Below are positions 1 to 9,057 of a stretch of DNA of 61,057 nt, piece by piece. The notes beneath the pieces are model-generated. The model worked only from the letters and a program-made list of their open reading frames with translations. It was not told where the DNA came from and made no database searches. The stretch is from Planctomycetaceae bacterium (GTDB lineage Bacteria; Planctomycetota; Planctomycetia; Planctomycetales; Planctomycetaceae): NCBI GenBank assembly GCA_020426505.1, contig JAGQPX010000085.1, forward strand, positions 1 through 61,057, in the 5' to 3' direction. The first letter of the stretch is position 1. Every line of letters starts with the position of its first letter. Both the position numbers and the translations under genes were made by a program.

Positions 1-23
1 CTAACCAACTGAGCTACACCGCC
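1..23 (-). tRNA. Partial tRNA, 5' portion only
   Basis: The reverse complement begins with a seven-base acceptor strand (GGCGGTG), then TA and a D-arm reading GCTCAGTTGGTTAG, the usual start of a bacterial tRNA. The gene runs off the left edge of the window before the anticodon, so the isotype cannot be read. Confidence 0.85.
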
Positions 24-740
24 GAACCCTGTTTTTGAAGGATATTTCTGATTCCCGGCATGGGCAAGCGATCGAGGACGACACCCACTCGCCTCTCCGC
101 CGGGAATTCGAGATGTCAAAGAACGCTAATAAAAACCTGACCGAAATTTCGCACTGACCGTTCACGGAAACGGGTTGCGGTGTCAAAAAATCACGGGCAA
201 GTTCTGATGTTTCGACCGTTAAACCGCAACGGAGGCGGCATCAGTGGAATATCTCAGAATTCGAGACGACCTGCAAGCGGGACGACAACCGAAACGGTTG
301 CCGGATGGGCCAGACTTTGCATCGGTCTACAACGCCCTCTTGACACGCGACAGGAACAGGTCTGAAACCTGGACTGGCAGGGGTTCTGCGGCTTCGACAC
401 GGTGTTGTGCTGTGTCTACCAGTGAACTGAATCCTTGTCTAAGCAACACGATGGCTTGATGCACATTCAGGATGGGGAAACAGCAGTCGACGTCTCACCC
501 ACACATCACTGCAGCATGCGATCCGGTGGTGCGTCGATGGGGTTGTGTGGACATTGGATGATGGCATTGTTGGATTGATCTGTGAGGCTTTGGAGAGACG
601 ACACTCGCACGCTACAAACCCGCCAAGTTCGGTGGTCACGAGTCGCATCTTCATCCACCCGTCACGGCGGGTCACTTGATGGTCGGCCCCACGTTTGCTC
701 GCATCCGGTCGATTGTACTGGTCGAGAACTTTCTGTCGCA
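24..740. other. Gap with no secure gene
   Basis: About 700 bases between the tRNA and the end of the transporter gene. The only candidate is a short GTG-started frame at 244-459, listed separately. I see no terminator with a T-tract, no RNA fold I can name, and no insertion sequence. Confidence 0.5.
244..459 (+). CDS. Possible small protein, 71 aa
   Basis: I do not recognise this product. It begins with GTG, and a perfect GGAGG Shine-Dalgarno (231-235) lies eight bases upstream, which is the only reason to list it. The first 40 residues are hydrophilic and charged (EYLRIRDDLQAGRQPKRL). The tail is Ser/Thr/Cys-rich and looks less like a folded protein. There is no signal peptide or membrane segment. 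It lies alone between a minus-strand tRNA and the convergent transporter gene. It may be a chance frame. Confidence 0.25.
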   Translation: MEYLRIRDDLQAGRQPKRLPDGPDFASVYNALLTRDRNRSETWTGRGSAASTRCCAVSTSELNPCLSNTMA

Positions 741-2102
741 TCATCCGCTTTGCTCGGAGAGCCCACGTTGGGTGCGTCGGCGGGCGATAACGACCCAGAT
801 GCAGATGACCAGCATGGACGCAACAAACAGAATGCTCATCGACAGGCCAAGCAGATTGGAGTTCCGAACGGCAATCTCCGGTGTGTTCGCCTGCAGGAGT
901 CGGCCGTTGATTTGCTCTTGTAAGACGGGACCGATACTGCCGATGCCGTTGACCAAACCTGCGACAGCGACCGCGTTGCGTTGTCCGGCCACTGCGACCG
1001 ATCCGGCTCCACAAAGGAGCGTGTCGGGACCATAGAGCATGAAGCCGACGAGTCCGAAACAGATGGCCAGGACGATCGGGTTCGTCCCGAATTGCAGCAC
1101 GGAGAGATATCCGGCCACCAATCCGAATCCCATGAGAAGGCAGATCAATTCCCAACGACTTCGAAAGATCCAATCGAGGGCAATTCCTGCGGTGATCGCA
1201 CCAGCCAGACCCGCCCAATCGAAAATGGATGAGTAGTACGCGGCCTCGCCAACGTCCATGCCTTGAAGGTCCAGAAACGTTGGTAGCCAGGAATCCAGGG
1301 CGTACCGCAGGAATTTGACGCTGAAATATGCCAGTCCCATCAGCGGCACGATGGGATTCAGAAGTAACTGGGAGTACTCCTTGAAGCCGACGTGCTCTTC
1401 AGTCGAGGCTGCGATCGCCCGATCAGCCGGGTGCTCATGATCGACGATCGGGTCGAGACCGACGTCCTCCGGTTTGGATCGTTGCCAGAAAAAGACCATC
1501 CACCAGATCGCGAATGCGAGAAGTGTGCAGCCGAAGAAAGCGTAGCGAACGCCATAGTGTCCGTTGTACTTTGTGGAGTAATGCAGCAGAAGAAAACCGC
1601 CCAGCAACTTCACGACGATGTTTCCGACGAGGTAATTTGTGGACCAGATGCCCATGATGGTCCCACGTTCCTTTCGCCTGAGCCATTCAGCGACACCACC
1701 GACAGCGCCGGGCCAGCCTGCGGCCTGGACGAGTCCGTTGAAGAGCATGAAGATGAGGAACGTCGCGTAAGAGTTTGCGAATCCGAAGACGACGTTGATC
1801 GCAATCGAAGTTCCGAGTCCACCCAACAGCAGGGATCGCGGTCCCCACTTCCGGCCGAGGAAACTGTTGACGAACTGCCCCACCATGTATCCGAAAAGGT
1901 AGGCCGTCCAGATATTGGCAACACCATCGAAGCCGATCCCGTACTCGTCCGCCAGGGTTGTCTTGCAGAGTGGAAAGACCTTGCGGACAAGATAGAATCC
2001 AGCGTAGGCCAGATATGTTGACGTGAGCACCTTCCAGCGCCAGACGCGTTGATCGTGACTCAAGGGGCGATCTTCAATCGAAGGAATCAGGTTCTCAGGC
2101 AC
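741..2102 (-). CDS. MFS transporter, organophosphate:phosphate antiporter (GlpT/UhpT-like) family
   Basis: This is a 453-residue inner-membrane protein with about 12 hydrophobic segments. The N-terminal helix reads YAGFYLVRKVFPLCKTTL, which matches the start of the GlpT/UhpT family, where the Arg in this helix binds phosphate. It is followed by the MFS loop motif around FLGRKWGPR. Family members exchange glycerol-3-phosphate or hexose phosphates for inorganic phosphate; the substrate here cannot be read. The start is GTG at 2102. The gene stands alone, with long non-coding stretches on both sides. The family call is secure and the substrate is unknown. Confidence 0.9.
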   Translation of the reverse strand: MPENLIPSIEDRPLSHDQRVWRWKVLTSTYLAYAGFYLVRKVFPLCKTTLADEYGIGFDGVANIWTAYLFGYMVGQFVNSFLGRKWGPRSLLLGGLGTSIAINVVFGFANSYATFLIFMLFNGLVQAAGWPGAVGGVAEWLRRKERGTIMGIWSTNYLVGNIVVKLLGGFLLLHYSTKYNGHYGVRYAFFGCTLLAFAIWWMVFFWQRSKPEDVGLDPIVDHEHPADRAIAASTEEHVGFKEYSQLLLNPIVPLMGLAYFSVKFLRYALDSWLPTFLDLQGMDVGEAAYYSSIFDWAGLAGAITAGIALDWIFRSRWELICLLMGFGLVAGYLSVLQFGTNPIVLAICFGLVGFMLYGPDTLLCGAGSVAVAGQRNAVAVAGLVNGIGSIGPVLQEQINGRLLQANTPEIAVRNSNLLGLSMSILFVASMLVICIWVVIARRRTQRGLSEQSG

Positions 2103-2990
2103 GGTTTCTCTGCTCGTTCAGGTCGAATGAATCGCACGCAAGGTCGTTCGACTGGGACAAGTTGATCGGCATCCAACAGCTTCGCCAAACCTACAGCTTC
2201 GCGAAGACGACACTGTCTCGTCGTCATGAGACTGCCGAACCGTCAACGGTTTCCGAAGCGTCCGGGATCTGGGAGCAGCAGCTCATGTTCAGAAGTATCC
2301 GAAGTCGATTCGCATGCCACAAGTGCTGAACTCGTCCGATCGAGTGTGGTTCCTCATTGGTGGTCGGATATGCGATCGGGCTTTTGTACGGACGGATGCA
2401 CGCTGTGCCTGTGCGAATGCCACGATTGTTTGTCGAATCCCGTCAGTTTCACTCTCTCGTTCTAATTCAGTCGTCCAAAGAGATGCGTTGACCCGGAGCA
2501 TCTCAGCCTTGTGAACGAGCGATGGGTTTGCTGTCGACCGTCAACAATCGGCTTTCGATCTCAGAATTCGCCAGTCTGTGATTGTTGACTGCTGAACACG
2601 GATCGCTCGGGAATGAGAGGGGACCGACGGTTGTCACCGAAAATCCTGCGAACATGGAATTGCTGCGATCGAATGAGTGGGCCGGTTCGGTCACATACTG
2701 TGGATGGCTTGTCTCAGTCGCTGCCGAGTTGGCAACACTGGACAACAATATGTACAAACGAACGAGCCGTCGCATCAGCAAACACCAAGGGGTCGACAAC
2801 CCCTAAAGTGTGACATGTGCTGGAGCCCGAGTGGTCGCCGTTTTCGAGAGTGAGTTGACGGTCGGGTGTTCTGACTATGGACGGATCAGGCTGAATTCTC
2901 AACCGAAGCAGGACGACAAATGAGCGTGCGTCGACTTGGCGTGAGTCCCGAATTTCCCGCGATGGTCTCTTTCGATTGCAAGGAACACCC
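2103..2990. other. Long intergenic region between divergent genes
   Basis: Nearly 900 bases separate the divergent transporter and metallophosphoesterase genes and must carry both promoters. An inverted repeat (GTCAACAATC at 2540-2549, complement at 2580-2589) and a direct repeat ACAGCTTCGC (near 2176 and 2193) are visible. None of the short frames has a convincing protein composition, and I find no gene. Confidence 0.5.
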
Positions 2991-3956
2991 ATGCAACGAC
3001 GACGTTTTCTTCAGTGCGTGGCGACAGGTGCCAGCGTGGCAGGTGTTGCAGCGGCGTGCCCACCGATCATTAAGGCTGAGCCTACGAGGAGCGAGACCGA
3101 CCGAAGTCGCGTTGTCCGCTTTGCTCACTTGACCGACATCCATCTCTACGCCAAACGCTCCGCGGCAATCGGCCTGGCAAAGGCTCTTGCTCACGTGCAG
3201 TCGCTCGATGATCCGCCGGACTTCCTCATCAATGGCGGCGATGCCATCTACGATGCTCTGGAGGTGGACTTCGATTCACTGAAGGAACAGTGGACGCTCT
3301 GGAAATCCGTCTGGGCCGCGGAGAACTCACTGCCTGTCAGGCACTGCCTGGGGAATCATGACATCTGGGGGTGGGATCGGGAAAAGAGCAAGACCACAGG
3401 CAAAGAAGCAGGATGGGGGAAGGCATACAGTCTGGAACAACTGGGGTTGGAGAATTCGTACTACGCCTTCGAACAGCACGGCTGGAAGATCGTCATACTC
3501 GACAGCATGACGGCCGATGACGAGACGGTCTATCGGGGCGATCTGGGTGAGGAACAATTCAACTGGCTGAAGGATGTGCTCACGTCGACGCCCGTGGAGA
3601 CGCCCGTCGTCGTGGTGTCGCACATCCCGATCCTCACGGTGGGCGATGTCGGTTGGAGTCGCGAACTGGCCCAACAACCGCAAGCACATCGCATGCTCAG
3701 ACATCAGGATCGGGGCGAGTTACTGCAACTTTTCCGTCAACATCCGAATGTCATACTCTGCCTCAGCGGACATACGCATCTCACCGAGCAAATCGAGATC
3801 GCAGGACTCAGTTTCATCAACAGTGGGGCCGTCAGCGGGCTTTGGTGGAAAGGCAACAACGCCCACACCGACGAAGGCTACCGCATCATCGACCTGTTCG
3901 ACGATGGCAGCTTCGAGACGGAATACGTCAGTTATGGTTGGGAAGTTGAGCGGTAG
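2991..3956 (+). CDS. Tat-exported metallophosphoesterase (calcineurin-like)
   Basis: A 321-residue protein. I chose the ATG at 2991 because it places a twin-arginine signal at the N-terminus (MQRRRFLQC, then a hydrophobic stretch). The binuclear-metal phosphoesterase motifs follow in order: DIH at residues 48-50, GGD at 81-83, GNHD at 120-123, a VVSHIP histidine, and GHTH near residue 258. The family hydrolyses phosphomonoesters or phosphodiesters, and the substrate is unknown. Export as a folded, metal-loaded enzyme fits the Tat signal. It converges on the lactonase-like gene, with a short hairpin between them. Confidence 0.9.
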   Translation: MQRRRFLQCVATGASVAGVAAACPPIIKAEPTRSETDRSRVVRFAHLTDIHLYAKRSAAIGLAKALAHVQSLDDPPDFLINGGDAIYDALEVDFDSLKEQWTLWKSVWAAENSLPVRHCLGNHDIWGWDREKSKTTGKEAGWGKAYSLEQLGLENSYYAFEQHGWKIVILDSMTADDETVYRGDLGEEQFNWLKDVLTSTPVETPVVVVSHIPILTVGDVGWSRELAQQPQAHRMLRHQDRGELLQLFRQHPNVILCLSGHTHLTEQIEIAGLSFINSGAVSGLWWKGNNAHTDEGYRIIDLFDDGSFETEYVSYGWEVER

Positions 3957-3987
3957 ACGGCTATCGTCGTACCCAATCATTCAATGA

Positions 3988-4002
3988 CAGGTTGGAAACC
4001 TG
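3988..4002. repeat. Short palindrome between convergent genes
   Basis: CAGGTT and AACCTG form a six-base stem around a three-base loop in the 65-base gap between the convergent metallophosphoesterase and lactonase-like genes. It could help termination, but no T-tract follows. Confidence 0.35.
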
Positions 4003-4021
4003 CCCCACGGTCCAGGTTCGT

Positions 4022-5164
4022 TCACCGCAGCATGATGCATGACGGGCTGGTGATCTCAAGCGGCGGAACCGGCTGCGTGATGAGCCCGTCGGCGGGGTTG
4101 ATGCGAAACAGCGCCACGTTGTTGCCCGGCATGTTGGCGCAGAGCAAGAGGGAGCCGTCGGATGTGATGGCGAGATTCTGCGGGCCCTTGCCGCCGCTGG
4201 CGATGATCTCCAGCAGCGTGAGTCGCCCTTGTTCGTCGATCGCGTAGGCGGCGATGCTGTCGTGACCCCTGTTGGTGCCGTAGAGGAAGCGGCCATTGGG
4301 CGTGATCTTGAGGTCCGCACAATAACTCTCGCCGTCGAAGTCCTCCGGCAGTGTCGAGATCGTGTCCCGCTCAAAGAGCAAACCCTGCTCGGTGTCGTAG
4401 TCGAAGTGAGTGACCGAGTTGGCCAATTCGTTGATCACGTAGACATGCTCGCCGTTGGGATGGAAGGTGAGGTGCCGTGGCCCCGCGCCCGGAGGCATTC
4501 GCACATAAGGCTGACGATTCGGGCTGAGCTTTGATGTCTCAGCGTCGAGCCGATAACACATGAGTTTGTCGATCCCGAGATCGGCTGCGAACACGAAGCG
4601 GTTGTCCGGACTGACCACAATGCAGTGAGCATTCGGACCATTCTGTCGCTGCGGATTCACGCTGGAGCCGGTGTGCTGAACAAACGTGGCCGTTTCGCCA
4701 AGTGACCCGTCACTGTTCACTGGCAGGGATGCGATGTTTCCCGTCGAGTAATTGGCCACGACAACCGACTTCCCGGTCGCATCGACATCGAGATAGCACG
4801 AAGCGGTGCCGCGCGTGCTCTGCCGGTTCAGGAGTTCAAGTGTGCCCTCATCGTCGACGATCCGGTATGCCGCGACCTGTTCCTCGGCCTTGCCACCGAA
4901 GCTCGCTGCGTGAATCGAGTACAGGAATCTGTCGTCGGGCGAGAGCGCCAGGAAGAACGGATGCTCAACATCGGTCGTTGTCCGCATTGGTGTGAGTTTG
5001 TGGTTGTCGAGTCGATAGGCATGAATAGCGCCCTCCTCACCGGAGGCAAACGACGAAATGAACACCAGCGGATTGTCAGCATTCGCACGAGGACCGCCGG
5101 TAATGCTCATCATGCTGCAAATGACCATGAGAAAAACAGGAAACGACACTCGACTGTTCGACAT
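4022..5164 (-). CDS. Lactonase-family seven-bladed beta-propeller protein, exported
   Basis: A 380-residue protein with an N-terminal signal peptide (hydrophobic core PVFLMVICSMMSI, then an Ala-x-Ala-like site near residue 28). The rest carries repeated propeller blades, with recurring phrases such as SPDDRFLY, SPDNRFVFAAD, HPNGEHVYVI and TPNGRFLYGTN. This is the pattern of the lactonase family (PF10282), whose best-known member is 6-phosphogluconolactonase. The signal peptide makes a periplasmic role likelier than a pentose-phosphate one. Start ATG at 5164; 64 bases separate it from the upstream hydrolase gene on the same strand. Confidence 0.87.
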   Translation of the reverse strand: MSNSRVSFPVFLMVICSMMSITGGPRANADNPLVFISSFASGEEGAIHAYRLDNHKLTPMRTTTDVEHPFFLALSPDDRFLYSIHAASFGGKAEEQVAAYRIVDDEGTLELLNRQSTRGTASCYLDVDATGKSVVVANYSTGNIASLPVNSDGSLGETATFVQHTGSSVNPQRQNGPNAHCIVVSPDNRFVFAADLGIDKLMCYRLDAETSKLSPNRQPYVRMPPGAGPRHLTFHPNGEHVYVINELANSVTHFDYDTEQGLLFERDTISTLPEDFDGESYCADLKITPNGRFLYGTNRGHDSIAAYAIDEQGRLTLLEIIASGGKGPQNLAITSDGSLLLCANMPGNNVALFRINPADGLITQPVPPLEITSPSCIMLR

Positions 5165-5228
5165 CTCAGGCTCCGTATCAATTCAACAGTACGACTCGGT
5201 TCAGAAAGACGGCCCCAATCACAAACGA

Positions 5229-6269
5229 CTATTTGGCGGATGTCAACCAATCGACGACGCGCCAGTCCATCCAGTGACGATCCGGGTCGCCACTACCGCG
5301 TCGTCCGACATAACCAAGGTGTCCGCCCGACGTCGAAACGTGCAGATGGACGCTGTTTGAGCGAGGCAGGCATTCAATGGTGTCGATCGGGATGAGCGGA
5401 TCGTTACGCGAGGTCAGGATCAATGTTGGCACACGAATGTCCCCGAGGACACGGGCTGCGCTGGATTGACGATAGTAATCCGCTGCGGAGTCGAATCCCC
5501 CGACCGGTGCGGTCAGCAGATCGTCAAACTCCAGAATCCGTCTCGGCCCACGCGATGACCACTCTTCCGGGATGTAGTCATGCCAACGCGGGGTATCGAG
5601 TGCCTGTCGATGCAGGAGCCGTGCAAAGTGACGGTCGTAGACCCGTCCAACCGGCGAGACGAGACTTTCCGTGCATTGCTGAAGATCAGCTGGCGGATTC
5701 ACGGCGACCGCATGAGTCAGTTTCGCGGGAAGACTCTCCGGGTCTTCGCCCAACCATTTGAGCACGATGTTTCCCCCCAGCGAGAAGCCAACGACATTGA
5801 TCGGGGAGTCGGGACTGAGTGTCATGACGTACTCGACGACTGCTCCCAAATCGGCAGAACGTCCTGCGTGGTAGGGGAACTGCGACATCCCCAGTCCGTC
5901 ACCACAACCCCTTTGGTTGATGCGAAATGTGCGGTGGCCCCGGTCGTTCAACTTGCTCGCAATTCGGCTCATGTAGACACTCGCGGATGATCCGCATAGA
6001 CCGTGCATGAGCAGCGTCACCGGATCACCCGGCGTCCAGTCTTTCGGCTCGTTGTCATGCACAACCAGTTGATCGCCGTCAGGCAAGTCAACAATGTGCG
6101 ATGCGGCCGACTTGCCATCAACGTCGGCGCCCGATAGCCATGCGGCAGCGATCGTCTGCACATGCCCGTTCTTCAGCAGAGGATGAGGCTCAAAGGGGAT
6201 GAGCTCAGCTCCCGTGCGCAGCGACTCCTCCAGTTGGGCTTGATTGAGGTCAATCATTGGTTCCGTCAT
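5229..6269 (-). CDS. YheT-family alpha/beta hydrolase
   Basis: A 346-residue cytoplasmic alpha/beta-hydrolase. The N-terminal phrase HPLLKNGHVQTI is typical of the YheT/ABHD1-3 group. The oxyanion stretch LLMHGLCGSSASVY and the nucleophile elbow GFSLGGN (catalytic Ser) follow, with a late Asp (RNDPLIP) and a His near the C-terminus (SGGHLGYVG) completing the triad. The group acts on esters or lipids, but its physiological substrate in bacteria is mostly unknown. It could be co-transcribed with the lactonase-like gene. Confidence 0.9.
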   Translation of the reverse strand: MTEPMIDLNQAQLEESLRTGAELIPFEPHPLLKNGHVQTIAAAWLSGADVDGKSAASHIVDLPDGDQLVVHDNEPKDWTPGDPVTLLMHGLCGSSASVYMSRIASKLNDRGHRTFRINQRGCGDGLGMSQFPYHAGRSADLGAVVEYVMTLSPDSPINVVGFSLGGNIVLKWLGEDPESLPAKLTHAVAVNPPADLQQCTESLVSPVGRVYDRHFARLLHRQALDTPRWHDYIPEEWSSRGPRRILEFDDLLTAPVGGFDSAADYYRQSSAARVLGDIRVPTLILTSRNDPLIPIDTIECLPRSNSVHLHVSTSGGHLGYVGRRGSGDPDRHWMDWRVVDWLTSAK

Positions 6270-6411
6270 CAGGGGACATCAACGAGCTAATTTGGTTTTC
6301 GTTCCGACCGCGACACTCCCCGACACTGCGGACTTGCCACGCGGAGTCGAATGCGACAGAGTGCAATCATCGTAACTGACCGTTCCTTCCTTCGCAGCCC
6401 GTTTGAACATC

Positions 6412-7206
6412 ATGAAACGCAACCCCGTCAAATCTGCCCTGAAAGAGGGAAAGCCGCAAGTCGGAACGTGGCTCTCGTTTGGAGACATGCTGGCAACCCG
6501 GTTGATGGCCCGGATCGGATTTCCCTGGCTGACCGTCGACATGGAGCATTCTCCCATCGACTGGGCACAGGCGGCCAACCTGTTTGGAGCGATCGCTGAC
6601 GCCGGCTGCATTCCGATCGCTCGGGTGCCACGGGGAGACCATGACCTCATCAAACGTGTCCTCGACGGAGGAGCCGCGGGGATTGTCGTGCCGATGGTCG
6701 ACACCGTCGAGCAGGCGAAAGTCGCCATCGCTGCCGCCAAGTATCCGCCAGTCGGAAACCGCTCGCTGGGTGGGGCAACTCATGCCCTGAACTTCGACGC
6801 CACCGCTGGCGACTACTTCAAACATGCGAATGATGAGATTCTCGTGATCCTGCAAACAGAGTCTCCCCTGGGGGTCGACAACGCCGAGGAGATTTACAGT
6901 CTGCCCGGCGTTGATGCGATTTTTGTCGGTCCCGTCGACCTGCGAGCACAGATGCGCTCGGAAGATGGAACTGATCCCACCGACGAAGAACATGAAGCGA
7001 TGCTGCAACGTGTGCTCGCGACTGGCAAGAAAGTCGGGACCCCTGTCGGTCTGCATGTCCGAACCGTCGAGCAGGTTGAACAGCGAATCGAAGAAGGCTG
7101 GCAGTTCCTGGCGATCGGCAGCGAACTCAGCATGATGGTCGCAGAGGCCCAGAGGACCGTCACCGCCCTCAACCTGTCGCACGGCGGAGACCTCGCCCGT
7201 TACTGA
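6412..7206 (+). CDS. HpcH/HpaI-family aldolase
   Basis: A 264-residue class II, metal-dependent aldolase of the HpcH/HpaI (2,4-dihydroxyhept-2-enedioate aldolase) family. Visible signatures are [11 protein letters not shown] near the start, the metal/substrate region [26 protein letters not shown] with the catalytic Arg, and [11 protein letters not shown]. Members cleave 4-hydroxy-2-oxo acids to pyruvate or glyoxylate-type products and an aldehyde. The ATG at 6412 is preferred over the in-frame TTG at 6403. It stands alone and divergent from the YheT gene, so no pathway can be inferred. Confidence 0.9.
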   Translation: MKRNPVKSALKEGKPQVGTWLSFGDMLATRLMARIGFPWLTVDMEHSPIDWAQAANLFGAIADAGCIPIARVPRGDHDLIKRVLDGGAAGIVVPMVDTVEQAKVAIAAAKYPPVGNRSLGGATHALNFDATAGDYFKHANDEILVILQTESPLGVDNAEEIYSLPGVDAIFVGPVDLRAQMRSEDGTDPTDEEHEAMLQRVLATGKKVGTPVGLHVRTVEQVEQRIEEGWQFLAIGSELSMMVAEAQRTVTALNLSHGGDLARY

Positions 7207-7421
7207 TTTCTGCACATTCTCACTTTTTGTGCGACACCTGCTGTGTACTGCGGGGTTGAATCAACGTAACGAATAGCAGACGCATGACTGCGAATCCTTT
7301 CGCAACATCCGCGTCTCGCTAATGATCCGTTCGACGTCGTATTTGAGCCCTTTCTACGGACTCACGATCGACGAACCGAATCCCGTTGAACATTCGCCTC
7401 TTGTGAAAGTGAGGACAGCCC

Positions 7422-8099
7422 ATGTCTCGTGTTTTCAAGACGACCGCCGCCTTGATGGCGATGTGCCTGCTCATAGTCGCTGCCGTTTCCGCCGGCCCCA
7501 GCGACGGACCACCGGACCGTCCCGAGGGTGCCCGCCCGCCGCGCGAGCGCGGTCCACGTGGACCGGAGGGGGAAGGCCCCCGAGGATTTCGACCTCCTCC
7601 CAATCCGTTCATGGAGGCCCTTGATCTCGACAAGGACGGAGAAATCTCGGCTGAAGAAATCGAGAACGCCGTCGTCGCGCTCAAGTCGATGGACGAAAAC
7701 GAGGACGGCAAGTTGTCGCATGACGAAGTGCATCCCCAACCGCCGCATCGCGGCCCGGGAGACGAACGTGGCCCGCGAGGACCGCGCGATCCCGAGGGCG
7801 CTCGTGGTCCTGGTGGACCTCCGGGAGAAGACCGTCCTCGCGACCCGAAGGTGGTTGTCGACCACATGATGTCCCACGATAAAGATGGTGACGACAAGAT
7901 CTCCAGGGAAGAGGCCCCAGAACGCATGGCCCGTCTGTTTGATGTGGCCGACACGGACGGCGACGACGCGCTGTCGCGAGACGAGTTGACGAAGGCCCTC
8001 GAAAAACGCATGCAGGGCCGGGGCAAGGACAAAGGGAAGGGGAAAGGCAAGGGCAAGGGAGACAACCCTGGTCGACCCGATGCGCCTCCCGAGGCATGA
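7422..8099 (+). CDS. Exported EF-hand calcium-binding protein
   Basis: A 225-residue secreted protein. It has a signal peptide of about 25 residues (ALMAMCLLIVAAVSAG), a Pro/Gly/Arg-rich spacer, and four EF-hand-like loops in two pairs: DLDKDGEISAEE, DENEDGKLSHDE, DKDGDDKISREE and DTDGDDALSRDE. A second Gly/Pro/Arg-rich spacer separates the pairs, and the C-terminus is a Lys/Gly run (GKGKGKG). Such EF-hand proteins are frequent in planctomycetes; their role is unknown. A GAGGA Shine-Dalgarno precedes the ATG. Confidence 0.85.
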   Translation: MSRVFKTTAALMAMCLLIVAAVSAGPSDGPPDRPEGARPPRERGPRGPEGEGPRGFRPPPNPFMEALDLDKDGEISAEEIENAVVALKSMDENEDGKLSHDEVHPQPPHRGPGDERGPRGPRDPEGARGPGGPPGEDRPRDPKVVVDHMMSHDKDGDDKISREEAPERMARLFDVADTDGDDALSRDELTKALEKRMQGRGKDKGKGKGKGKGDNPGRPDAPPEA

Positions 8100-8221
8100 A
8101 CTTCAGAAAGCAACTCAGCAGTTCCTGATAGGATGAGTCGACAGGCGGAAACGCTTGTCGGCTTGTTTCGTTTTGACGAAGCTCACTCAGATGTGAGTCA
8201 ATCAACGCAGAGGGACCTGCA

Positions 8222-8641
8222 GTGCCGGACAACAAGCCAGTTGGAATGAAGTGGGAGTCTTTCGCCGATCAACGCATCCGCGAAGCGCAGGCGGAGGGAC
8301 AGTTCGAGAATCTCCCCGGGTTCGGTCAGCCGATTCCTGGAATTGATGAACCGCTCGATGAGAACTGGTGGATCAAAAACAAGTTGCGTAACGAAGGGCT
8401 GACTGTTATCCCGCCCGTGTTGGAAGCACGTCGCGACATCGAACGCACACGTTCCGAAATCGTCGATATCGCCAACGAGTTGCTCGTCCGACGTCGACTG
8501 CAGGAACTCAATGATCGAATCGAAAAGGCCATCCATTCACCGATTGCAGGCCCGCCGGGTGGCGTGATGCTGCTTGATGTCGAGCAGGAATTGATCGCAT
8601 GGCGAGCGGCTCGCGATGCAAAAGAAATTGATGTCAAGTAA
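8222..8641 (+). CDS. DUF1992 / DnaJC28-domain protein
   Basis: A 139-residue protein matching the small DUF1992 family, also named the DnaJ subfamily C member 28 conserved domain. Diagnostic phrases are FADQRIREAQAEGQFENLPGFGQPI and the conserved NWWIKNKLRNEGL. There is no J-domain, signal or membrane segment. Function is unknown in bacteria. The start is GTG at 8222. It lies about 120 bases after the EF-hand gene on the same strand. Confidence 0.88.
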   Translation: MPDNKPVGMKWESFADQRIREAQAEGQFENLPGFGQPIPGIDEPLDENWWIKNKLRNEGLTVIPPVLEARRDIERTRSEIVDIANELLVRRRLQELNDRIEKAIHSPIAGPPGGVMLLDVEQELIAWRAARDAKEIDVK

Positions 8642-9057
8642 TCGACACGTTCTTGACACTCACATGCGAACACTTTTTCATCACCTTCACTGACTCCCCT
8701 GTTTTCCAGTGGTTTTCAACGCATTTCAAACTCTGAAAAATTAATCGGTCGTTTACATTTGACTCCACGGGACTCCACGGTAGGATCGTCACCACTGAGT
8801 TGAGTCATGGCCATCCGAGTGGCCGATTGCTGTTGCGAGCAATCTTTCTTTCGGGAACAAGCCCATCATATTGCGCTTCCCGTGCGCGCTGGCAACAGGT
8901 GTCGATTACTCGATTGTCCACTTCCCACAACGCACCACCCACTGTCCATCGATGTGTGGACTGGCAACGGAGTGCTCATCGATCACAGTCGTGATGTGAA
9001 CCGCCATTCGCGGTGATCGGTGTGTGCGCCGAGGGGTCGCATGAGGTGACCGCGAAA
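8642..9057. other. Region upstream of dnaA
   Basis: About 400 non-coding bases before dnaA. A perfect tandem 10-mer (GACTCCACGG twice, 8761-8780) and an AT-rich patch (8710-8760) are present. I looked for TTATCCACA-type DnaA boxes and found only weak partial matches (for example TGTGTGGAC near 8953), so the sequence does not support calling an origin here. Confidence 0.5.

Noticed and set aside
439..1218. Open frame opposite the transporter gene, 259 aa
   Set aside because: Composition is Arg/His-rich and repeats the antisense of the transporter; it is a shadow of the real gene.
8642..9057. Replication origin next to dnaA
   Set aside because: No DnaA boxes of the usual type, no dnaN, and only a single 10-mer tandem repeat.
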